Shown here piece after piece: positions 1 through 5,412 of a stretch of DNA of 5,412 nt. The DNA lies in NCBI GenBank assembly GCA_937973575.1, contig CALJKH010000105.1:1-5412 (forward strand). The letters are read 5' to 3'. The notes under the pieces were generated by a model. That model was not told where the DNA came from, made no database searches, and saw only the letters and a program-made list of their open reading frames with translations. Numbering within the stretch: position 1 is the stretch's first letter; every line of letters begins with the position of its first letter. The position numbers and the translations under genes are program-made. Source of the DNA: an uncultured Solirubrobacterales bacterium (GTDB taxonomy: Bacteria; Actinomycetota; Thermoleophilia; Solirubrobacterales; Solirubrobacteraceae).

Positions 1-1184
1 AGGACTTCAGCGAGCCCATCTAGAGCCGCGGCCCTTTGGAGGCGATTGCGCTCAGCGCGAAGGCGCTCCTGACCTAACGCGAGCTTGGCGTTGCGCTCTG
101 CCATCTCAATCAGCTGCCTTCTATCTCCACGCTCGCCGGTTCCAACCTCCACGCGGGATCCTCTCCGTTCGGACAGGGCGCCAGAGATTGCGGCTGCGGC
201 GCCTGACTCCACGACATCGGCCTGGACGACGATCAGTGGCGGGATCGACCCAACTCCCTCGTAGTGCTGAACGAGGAATGCTTCGGCGACCTCAGCGATG
301 TCGCCACCCGGTGAGTCGAGGTAGAAGCTAAGCCTGTCGGTGAGGAAGCCATCGCGAACCTGGAGAACCTGTGCGTTTGCGTCCTTCTCCCCCACAGCGA
401 CAGCGACCGCGTCCAGCGTCCCGGCAGCGATGCCAGCAACCCTCTGCTTCTCAAGCACTGACTTGGCAGCACGCAGACCGTTTCTTGCCCGTGCCGCGTC
501 CTCGTACCGCTGCTCAGCTGACGCCTGTTCCATCGCTGCTTGGAGCCTGTGCTGAAGCTGGTCATGCCTGCCTGAGAGGAACTCGATCGCCTCGTCAACC
601 CTGACCCTGTAATCAGCTTCCGTAATCTCGTTGATGCAGGGGCCGGTGCAGCGCTCAATATGGAAATCAAGGCAAGGTGAGCCACTACGCCGCCCGGGTG
701 TCGGACCGTCGCATGACCGGAACTGGAAGACGCGGTTGAGCATCTCGACCGTATTTCGTGCAGCGCGACTGCTGGCATATGGGCCAAAGTAGAGGCGGCT
801 TCGCTTCCGCCTTTCGCGAGTCAGATAGACCCTTGGGAAGGGTTCGTCGAGCGACACCCCGATGAACGGATACGACTTGTCATCGCGGAGCAGGATGTTG
901 TAGCGAGGCTTGTATCTGCGGATGAACGCCTGCTCGGTAAGCAGTGCCTCAGCCTCAGTCGTAACTGCAACAAAGTCAATCTCCTCAACAGCGGCGATCA
1001 TCTCCATCTGCCTGCGCCCAGCTGGGTTATTGAAGTGAGATGAAACCCTCGACTTGATCGAGTTGGCCTTACCTACATAGATGACTGTCCCCTCTGCGTT
1101 ACGGAAGAGGTAGACACCCGTGGCGTCGGGTAATGCGAGGCGTTGCTCGCGGATTCGTTCTTCCCTGCTCAAAGATTCAGACAT
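1..1184 (-). CDS. uvrC: UvrABC excinuclease subunit C, N-terminal part (runs off left edge)
   Basis: UvrC makes both incisions around a DNA lesion in nucleotide excision repair, working with UvrB in the cytoplasm. The 394 visible residues, read from ATG at 1184-1182, have no internal stop. A GIY-YIG nuclease domain covers about residues 17-100: GVY (Y25), YVGKA (Y36, K39), R46, E84 in the EALLTEQ segment and N96 in YKPRYN. These match the family's catalytic residues. Four cysteines follow (C158, C171, C179, C183, within RSCDG and PCLDFHIERCTGPC). They correspond to those reported to bind an Fe-S cluster in E. coli UvrC. A UVR (UvrB-contacting) helix lies at about 208-242. The window ends just before the RNase H-like second nuclease domain and the HhH tail, so roughly 220-260 residues are missing if length is normal. 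An in-frame GTG at 1208-1206 is an alternative start, 8 codons longer and with a better ribosome site. The gene is divergent from the oxidoreductase. Confidence 0.96.
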   Translation of the reverse strand, partial: MSESLSREERIREQRLALPDATGVYLFRNAEGTVIYVGKANSIKSRVSSHFNNPAGRRQMEMIAAVEEIDFVAVTTEAEALLTEQAFIRRYKPRYNILLRDDKSYPFIGVSLDEPFPRVYLTRERRKRSRLYFGPYASSRAARNTVEMLNRVFQFRSCDGPTPGRRSGSPCLDFHIERCTGPCINEITEADYRVRVDEAIEFLSGRHDQLQHRLQAAMEQASAEQRYEDAARARNGLRAAKSVLEKQRVAGIAAGTLDAVAVAVGEKDANAQVLQVRDGFLTDRLSFYLDSPGGDIAEVAEAFLVQHYEGVGSIPPLIVVQADVVESGAAAAISGALSERRGSRVEVGTGERGDRRQLIEMAERNAKLALGQERLRAERNRLQRAAALDGLAEV

Positions 1185-1225
1185 CGTGGCTTTCGAGGAT
1201 ACGGCCACAGAGTAAGCTCCCGACC
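1185..1225. promoter_or_regulatory. Divergent intergenic region between uvrC and the oxidoreductase gene
   Basis: The two divergent start codons are only 41 bases apart, or 17 if uvrC begins at the GTG at 1208. Any promoter for either gene must lie here or inside the neighbour's 5' coding sequence. I see no convincing -35/-10 pair. The best on the plus strand is TTCAGA (1176-1181) with GATACG (1198-1203) at 16-base spacing, a weak match to the sigma-70 consensus. No clear operator palindrome is visible. The claim is limited to position and divergent arrangement. Confidence 0.35.
1217..1221 (-). promoter_or_regulatory. Possible Shine-Dalgarno GGGAG for a GTG start of uvrC
   Basis: On the minus strand GGGAG lies 8 bases before the in-frame GTG at 1208-1206. 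The ATG at 1184 has only a weak GAAAG (1190-1194) in front of it and is 32 bases from this site. It therefore favours the GTG start, whereas the usual short UvrC leader before the GVY motif favours the ATG. The sequence alone does not settle the start. Confidence 0.35.
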
Positions 1226-3481
1226 ATGGCTGTTACTGAGGGAGTCGAAACGACCAGCTTCCGCACCTGCCCACTCTGCGAGGCAACCTGCGGATTGGCG
1301 ATCACGATGCGCGGTGATGAGGTCGTGAAGGTGCGTGGTGACGAGGACGACGTCTTCTCAAAGGGGTTCATCTGCCCGAAGGGAGCCTCAATCGGCGCTC
1401 TCCACTCAGATCCCGACCGTCTTACCCAGCCGATGATCAAGGAGAACGGCACTCACAGGCCAGCAAGTTGGGAGGAGGCCTTCGCACGCGTGGCTGAGGG
1501 AGTCGCCCCATACCTAGCTGGCGACCGCGATGTGATCGGCAGCTACTTCGGTAATCCGAACGCTCATAACCTCTCCGCCCTCCTCTACAACAGCGTGCTG
1601 ATCAAGGCTGTTGGGACAAAGACCCGCTTCAGCGCAAGCAGCCTCGACCAGCTCCCCAAGCAGGTCGCCAGCGGCCACATGTACGGGTCGAGCCTTGGCG
1701 TTGCTATTCCCGACATTGACCGCACCGACCTGATGGTGATCATGGGCGCTAACCCGCTCGCGTCGAACGGCAGCATGATGACTTCGCCTGATTTCCGCGG
1801 CCGCATCCGTGCGATTCGGGCCCGTGGCGGCAGAGTCGTAGTGATCGACCCAGCCCGGACTCGGACAGCCAAGGAAGCTGACCTTCACCTTCCAATCCGC
1901 CCGGGGACAGACATCTTCCTGCTCTTCGCGATCCTCAATGTCCTCGTCAATGAGGGCTTTGTTGAGAAGGGCCTCGCGAAGATGGGTGACAAGGCAAGCC
2001 TCCTCAACGGTGTAGACAGGGTCTGCGCCGAGGCCGAGCACTTCGCACCGGAGACAGTTGCTCCGAAGTGCGGAATCACAGCTGAGGAGATCCGCACCCT
2101 TGCGCGCGATCTTGGAAACGCTGACAGCGCATCTGTCTACGGACGCATCGGTACCTGCACTCAGGAGTTCGGCACTGCAGCTCAGTGGCTGATTGACGTT
2201 CTCAACATTGTCACCGGCAACCTTGACCGCGAGGGCGGAGTGATGTTCCCCGACCCTGCTGCTGGCGGGATCGCTGGCGAGCCTGGCCGCGGCCGAGGCA
2301 TTGCCACTGGCCGCTGGGGTACTCGGGTACGCGGACTTGAGGAGTCACTTGGCGAACTTCCCACAGCTGCACTTGCAGAGGAAATTGACACTCCAGGTGA
2401 AGGACAGATCAAGGCCATGATCACCTCTGGCGGTAATCCGATCCTGAGCGCTCCCAACGCTGAGCGCTTGGAGAAGGCCTTCGCTGGCTTGGACTTCATG
2501 ATCAGCATTGACCCTTATTTGAACGAGACAACCCGCCACGCGGATGTGATCTTCCCGTCCCCGTCACCACTCGCCAAGTCGCACTACGACCTCGCCTTCT
2601 ACCAGCTGTCAATTAGGAACATCGCTAACTACTCCCCCGCTTTGGTTGACCTTCCAGACGGAATGCTCGACGAGTGGGAGACGATGCTGAAGGTGGCGAT
2701 GATCTTCGCGGGGCAGCCCGCCGATTCAGACATCTCGGGCCTTGACGACTTCGTCGCATTGGAGGTAGCCAAGCGTGAGCTTGCCCGCCATAACTCTGCA
2801 GCTGCTGGCATGACGCCTGAAGAGGTCGTTGCTGAGGTTGCCCATCGCCGCGGCCCCGAGCGCCTTCTGGACATCCTGCTCCGCTGTGGTCCACATGGCG
2901 ACGGTTTCGGGAAGAACCCTGATGGCTTGAGCCTTGACAGGCTGATCGTTGAGGAGCACGGCGTTGACCTAGGCGCCTTGGAGCCACGACTCCCAGACTT
3001 CCTCAAGACACCGAGCGGCATGGTTGAGGTTGCCCCCGACCAGTTCATGGCTGATGTTCCGCGGGTTCTTGCAGCGCTTGAGCGGATCGACGATGGCTTC
3101 GTTCTAGTCGGCCGCAGGCACCTGCGTTCCAACAACTCATGGATGCACAACATTGAGGCGCTCGTTAAGGGCCCGGCACGTTGCACCCTGCAGATCAACC
3201 CGATTGACGCTGGTGCACTCGGAATTGAAGAGGGCGGCAGCATCAAGGTCACCTCAAAGGCCGGCGAGCTGGTTGCCCCTGTCGAATTGACTGAGGACAT
3301 TCTTCCTGGCGTCGTAAGCCTCCCCCACGGTTGGGGCCACGGACTGACAGGCACACAGAGCAAGGTTGCGAACGCCTACGCAGGCGTAAACAGCAACATC
3401 CTCACCGACGAGGGTGAGGTGGACGCTGTCAGCGGCAACGCAGTCCTTAATGGCATCCCTGTCGAACTAGCTGCCGCGTAG
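1226..3481 (+). CDS. Molybdopterin-dependent oxidoreductase (formate dehydrogenase/BisC superfamily, one [4Fe-4S])
   Basis: A 751-residue catalytic subunit of the DMSO-reductase superfamily, which transfers electrons or oxygen at a molybdenum/tungsten bis-MGD centre. The substrate is unknown. The [4Fe-4S] motif is C15-x2-C18-x3-C22-x27-C50, followed by K52, the position of the lysine that links cluster and pterin in formate dehydrogenase. The molybdopterin domain covers about 66-500, with MGANPLASN (from 173), VIDPARTRTAKEADLHLPIRPGTD and ITSGGNP; IDPYLNETTRHADVIFPSP begins near 428. The C-terminal dinucleotide-binding domain spans about 622-748 (GRRHLRSNNSWMHN; LPHGWGH). There is no Tat or Sec signal, so it is probably cytoplasmic. 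The Sec/Cys ligand position reads S-L140-D141-Q, and there is no in-frame TGA. ATG 1226 is chosen because the reading frame's earlier ATG at 1133 would add 31 residues unlike the family and overlap uvrC. The ribosome site is weak. No electron-transfer subunit or cofactor gene adjoins it. The family is sure, the reaction is not; an NAD-linked formate dehydrogenase role is possible but unsupported. Confidence 0.93.
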   Translation: MAVTEGVETTSFRTCPLCEATCGLAITMRGDEVVKVRGDEDDVFSKGFICPKGASIGALHSDPDRLTQPMIKENGTHRPASWEEAFARVAEGVAPYLAGDRDVIGSYFGNPNAHNLSALLYNSVLIKAVGTKTRFSASSLDQLPKQVASGHMYGSSLGVAIPDIDRTDLMVIMGANPLASNGSMMTSPDFRGRIRAIRARGGRVVVIDPARTRTAKEADLHLPIRPGTDIFLLFAILNVLVNEGFVEKGLAKMGDKASLLNGVDRVCAEAEHFAPETVAPKCGITAEEIRTLARDLGNADSASVYGRIGTCTQEFGTAAQWLIDVLNIVTGNLDREGGVMFPDPAAGGIAGEPGRGRGIATGRWGTRVRGLEESLGELPTAALAEEIDTPGEGQIKAMITSGGNPILSAPNAERLEKAFAGLDFMISIDPYLNETTRHADVIFPSPSPLAKSHYDLAFYQLSIRNIANYSPALVDLPDGMLDEWETMLKVAMIFAGQPADSDISGLDDFVALEVAKRELARHNSAAAGMTPEEVVAEVAHRRGPERLLDILLRCGPHGDGFGKNPDGLSLDRLIVEEHGVDLGALEPRLPDFLKTPSGMVEVAPDQFMADVPRVLAALERIDDGFVLVGRRHLRSNNSWMHNIEALVKGPARCTLQINPIDAGALGIEEGGSIKVTSKAGELVAPVELTEDILPGVVSLPHGWGHGLTGTQSKVANAYAGVNSNILTDEGEVDAVSGNAVLNGIPVELAAA

Positions 3482-3491
3482 GGTCCCATCT

Positions 3492-3506
3492 CTCGCTCAC
3501 GGCGAG
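3492..3506. terminator. Weak hairpin in the convergent gap, possible terminator
   Basis: Between the two convergent stop codons (35 bases, 3482-3516) there is a perfect 5-bp inverted repeat, CTCGC/GCGAG, with a 5-base loop. It could act in both directions. It lacks a T-run on either side and the stem is short, so it may be chance. No other terminator candidate is visible in the gap. Confidence 0.22.
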
Positions 3507-3516
3507 TGACACTAGG

Positions 3517-4746
3517 TCAGGCGACCAGTCGCACAATCGTTACTGCCCCATCGTGTAGCCAACTTAGAATCCGGCGCACATAGGCTTGGGTCTCCGGGTA
3601 AGGCGGCACACAACCGCACCGTGCGACTGCGTTTGGGCCCGCGTTGTAGGCCGCAAGCGCCAATGGGACAGAGGCGAACCTTGCGAGGTGCTCGCGCATC
3701 AGCCGAGCCTGAGCATCAATCGCCTCCGCAGGGTGGAACGGGTTGACATGGAAGCGCGATGCCTCGTCTGGCATTAGCTGGCTGATCCCCTCTGCCCCAG
3801 CGCTGGACACAGAGTCAGGCTGAAAGTCACTCTCTGCTCGAATCTGCGCAGCTAGCAGCGCCGCTGAAACACCCCTCCTGCGCGACGCATCGAGGATCAT
3901 CGCCCGGTACTGCGGCGGCACCCAGGGCTGAAGGGCACCACCAGAAGAGTTAGCCCCAGCCAACTTGCGGCCAAACCCAACCGACGCGCTCCCTGGGCTA
4001 CGGACATAGCCAAAGTGCCAGGGCTCCCACGAGTACCTCTGCAGAAACCCAAACTCGCCAGCGTGAGCCGAGAGCCACCCGTATGCAGAGTCTGGGCCGA
4101 GATCCAGCTCTGTCCCAAGGCGGTGAAGTGAATGGCCTGGCGGGGCTACCCATTTGGGATCCGGATGGGCTGCAAACAATGCTGCCTGCTCGGCTGTTGA
4201 TCGCCAAGCACTGTTGATCTGCAACGACACCCCGGCTCTGGCAGCAGCCGCCGCCACCCGGTCAAAGGCCTGTGCTGTGTCTGGGCGCATCGGCTTACCC
4301 TGCCGCCATGCAAATGGGCCGCTGTAGTCACCTGGACCAGGAGCCAATCCGCCACCAGCCCAATCAGCAACTTCAGCGACGCTCTCAGCCTCAATTGGGA
4401 CCCTCACGGAACCGCCACCGAGGACAAAGTCGCTCTCAACTTTGAGCCGGATTGAGCCGAGCGGGTCTGAGGACTTGCTGGTTATGACATGTGCCTTGGC
4501 TACTCCGTTTAGTAGGGCACTCCGGACAGCAACTGATTCGGCTTTCTGCCGGTCAGAGCCGAGCCATAACGCCTTAGCCGCAGACAACGCCGATGCATCA
4601 GCGACAAGTTGTGAACGTTGTGCAGCCAACCCGTAGCCAGCTACGCCAAACCCAACTGCCGATGTCGCACAGGCTCCGATAATCAGCGCGAGGACAAGTG
4701 GTGTCGCCTGAGCAACTTCACCCCGGGTTGCCAACGACCATCTCAT
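3517..4746 (-). CDS. Membrane-anchored TadE/G-like - VanY carboxypeptidase - SLT lytic transglycosylase fusion
   Basis: A 409-residue protein predicted to cut cell-wall peptidoglycan in two ways outside the membrane. Residues 8-60 resemble Tad pilus TadE/TadG N-termini: RGEVAQATPLVLAL, one membrane helix (about 14-40), then an AQRSQLVADASALSAA stretch like the usual R-x-Q-x-x-AD-x-x-ALAAA. Residues about 154-248 are a VanY-type zinc D-Ala-D-Ala carboxypeptidase: SAWRS (R182), SLHRLGTELD (zinc ligands H208, D215) and EPWH (catalytic E241, zinc ligand H244). Residues about 278-395 are an SLT transglycosylase: IRAESDF (catalytic E305), GAEGISQLMP (317-326), AAYNAGPNAV (365-374) and YPETQAYVRRIL. 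A Gly/Ser-rich linker (about 250-272) joins the two enzymes. All key residues appear present. The ATG overlaps the upstream gene's TGA by ATGA (4743-4746), so translation is probably coupled. A cysteine pair, C377-G-C379, sits in the SLT loop. Domain calls are firm for VanY and SLT and moderate for the Tad-like anchor. A role in building a pilus or secretion machine is inference. Confidence 0.92.
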   Translation of the reverse strand: MRWSLATRGEVAQATPLVLALIIGACATSAVGFGVAGYGLAAQRSQLVADASALSAAKALWLGSDRQKAESVAVRSALLNGVAKAHVITSKSSDPLGSIRLKVESDFVLGGGSVRVPIEAESVAEVADWAGGGLAPGPGDYSGPFAWRQGKPMRPDTAQAFDRVAAAAARAGVSLQINSAWRSTAEQAALFAAHPDPKWVAPPGHSLHRLGTELDLGPDSAYGWLSAHAGEFGFLQRYSWEPWHFGYVRSPGSASVGFGRKLAGANSSGGALQPWVPPQYRAMILDASRRRGVSAALLAAQIRAESDFQPDSVSSAGAEGISQLMPDEASRFHVNPFHPAEAIDAQARLMREHLARFASVPLALAAYNAGPNAVARCGCVPPYPETQAYVRRILSWLHDGAVTIVRLVA

Positions 4747-5348
4747 TCGACTGCACCCTGAAAAGAGAGGTCTAAAGCCTCAAGTTCTGTTTCCCATGCG
4801 GGAGGAGGACAAATTCCAGCCAGTGGCAATCCGTCACCAAGCCCGACGGAGCCCAGCCGCAACACCCTTACCTCGCCAGCAAGCTCGGACAGGGTCGCCT
4901 CCGCCTCGGTGATGAGCTCCGAGGGAGCGTCCACCGGCACAACACCAACTGCCATGTCACAACCGAGTAGGCGCAACTCGCAATCGCTCGCAGATCCAAC
5001 GCTAAGCCCAGTAACGGTGCCGGTCTCAGCCTCAACGATTGCAGCGGCATCGTCGACGCCGCCTTGATCCTTTGGACAGCAGATCACGAGCCGCCAGCGG
5101 GCAGTCGCCCGGTGCCCCGAACGCCTCAGCCGGGCAGCGAGGCGAGCAGCGCCCGGAGTTGGCAGCGGGATTGGAAATCCCTTTGGAATCTGCTGTTCAG
5201 CGTCACTACTCGCTTCGTCCCCTTGTGACGGCAACCCGCTAGGCATCAGGAGCAACCCCACAGGCCCGCTTGCCGCGGTGCGGAGAGCCACTGATGCCCC
5301 AACCTGCCACGCGAGGTCTTGCCCGCAGCTGACGTGAACCCGCCTCAC
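4743..5348 (-). CDS. Unrecognised 201-residue protein, possible degenerate MinD/CpaE/TadZ-like domain
   Basis: I do not recognise this protein with confidence. It starts with GTG at 5348-5346; an in-frame TGA at 5360-5358 excludes a longer form. It has no signal peptide or clear membrane helix and should be cytoplasmic. It appears to alternate short hydrophobic strands with helices: VHVSC (4-8), PVGLLLM (29-35), WRLVICC (85-91), DMAVGVVPVD (131-140) and VRVLRLG (160-166), with helices such as ASVALRTAA and ELITEAEATLSELA. A Pro/Gly-rich stretch (about 53-66, then GAARLAARLRRSGHR) lies between the first two strand pairs. The first unit (strand, GQDLAWQVGAS, helix, strand) resembles the start of a MinD/CpaE/TadZ ATPase, but the GKGGxGKT-type Walker A is absent, so ATP binding is not predicted. 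It is coupled at both ends by 4-base overlaps, placing it in one operon with the wall-hydrolase fusion. It could be a scaffold or regulator of the same apparatus (inference). It is very probably a real gene. Confidence 0.8.
   Translation of the reverse strand: MRRVHVSCGQDLAWQVGASVALRTAASGPVGLLLMPSGLPSQGDEASSDAEQQIPKGFPIPLPTPGAARLAARLRRSGHRATARWRLVICCPKDQGGVDDAAAIVEAETGTVTGLSVGSASDCELRLLGCDMAVGVVPVDAPSELITEAEATLSELAGEVRVLRLGSVGLGDGLPLAGICPPPAWETELEALDLSFQGAVE
4754..4759 (-). promoter_or_regulatory. Ribosome binding site for the VanY-SLT fusion gene
   Basis: AGGGTG on the minus strand lies 7 bases before the ATG at 4746, inside the 3' end of the upstream gene. It supports this start, with the ATGA overlap, and argues for coupled translation. 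Confidence 0.55.
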
Positions 5349-5412
5349 GGCGCCACCTCAACCCACCTGAGGCGCTCGCCACCCGTCAGTGAGATGCCGA
5401 GCAGCGAAGCCC
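5345..5412 (-). CDS. 3' end of an unknown upstream operon gene (runs off right edge)
   Basis: The last 21 full codons of a minus-strand frame enter from the right edge and stop at TGA 5347-5345, overlapping the next gene's GTG by GTGA. The visible C-terminus ends in ...GGERLRWVEVAP. This is too short to assign to a family. Its reality rests on the open frame, the precise 4-base overlap and the matching overlap one gene further on. If the operon is Tad-like, the neighbour could be any assembly component, but nothing here shows which. Confidence 0.6.
   Translation of the reverse strand, partial: ASLLGISLTGGERLRWVEVAP
5353..5359 (-). promoter_or_regulatory. Ribosome binding site for the 201-residue protein
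   Basis: GAGGTGG on the minus strand ends 4 bases before the GTG at 5348, with its GAGG core 7 bases away. It lies inside the end of the upstream gene and supports the GTG start. Confidence 0.55.

Noticed and set aside
233..787. Minus-strand open frame of 184 codons in another frame of uvrC
   Set aside because: The correct UvrC frame runs through the same bases with all family motifs; this frame gives low-complexity Ser/Arg sequence.
1133..1225. Longer start of the oxidoreductase at ATG 1133
   Set aside because: The extra 31 residues look unlike any oxidoreductase N-terminus and come from the antisense of the uvrC 5' end; family members begin shortly before the first cysteine motif.
1514..2041. 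Minus-strand open frame of 175 codons opposite the oxidoreductase
   Set aside because: It is a shadow of the coding strand's codon bias; there is no family resemblance and it is entirely inside a conserved domain.
2629..3363. Minus-strand open frame of 244 codons opposite the oxidoreductase
   Set aside because: Its translation is Ser/Arg/Pro-rich with no recognisable motif and lies wholly antisense to a well-conserved coding region, so it is a shadow frame.
1226..3481. Possible selenocysteine codon as in formate dehydrogenases
   Set aside because: There is no in-frame TGA within the gene, and the ligand region reads as ordinary codons for Leu-Asp.
3521..3532. Inverted repeat GCGAC-CA-GTCGC near the end of the wall-hydrolase gene
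   Set aside because: The 2-base loop is too tight for a normal hairpin and the repeat is within coding sequence.
1..5412. CRISPR array, tRNA, rRNA, insertion sequence or phage att site
   Set aside because: No regularly spaced repeats, no tRNA-like cloverleaf, no transposase-like frame and no flanking inverted repeats were seen; nearly all bases are in conserved or coupled coding genes.

Overview
This 5.4 kb window holds an ordinary chromosomal stretch of a moderately high-GC bacterium, most probably an actinobacterium. A Thermoleophilia/Solirubrobacterales-like lineage is my best guess. It rests on the style of the UvrC N-terminus, the cytoplasmic one-cluster molybdopterin oxidoreductase and the TadE/TadG-like N-terminus of the fusion protein. 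It is recognition from memory, not a search result. Almost every base is coding. There are no tRNA or rRNA genes, no CRISPR array and no insertion sequence.

Layout. Positions 1-1184 (minus) are the N-terminal ~394 residues of UvrC, the nucleotide excision repair nuclease, cut by the left edge. A short gap of about 41 bases separates it head-to-head from a complete 751-residue molybdopterin oxidoreductase (1226-3481, plus). That enzyme has one [4Fe-4S] cluster motif, no export signal and no partner subunit in the window. After a 35-base convergent gap comes a minus-strand operon read from the right edge. It contains the last 21 codons of an unknown gene (5345-5412), a 201-residue unrecognised protein (4743-5348), and a 409-residue membrane-anchored protein (3517-4746). 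The 409-residue protein joins a TadE/TadG-like N-terminus to a VanY-type D,D-carboxypeptidase domain and an SLT lytic transglycosylase domain. The three genes overlap by 4 bases each (GTGA, ATGA), which indicates translational coupling.

The most interesting object is this three-part fusion. One protein has a pilus-assembly-like anchor and two different peptidoglycan-cutting activities, with what look like complete catalytic residues for both. It is coupled to a protein that may be a degenerate MinD/CpaE/TadZ-like domain. A reasonable inference is that the operon belongs to a Tad-like pilus or secretion apparatus and that the fusion clears cell wall for it, but no core Tad gene lies inside the window. 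The second point of interest is the oxidoreductase: where formate dehydrogenases and periplasmic nitrate reductases carry a Sec or Cys molybdenum ligand, it has Leu-Asp.
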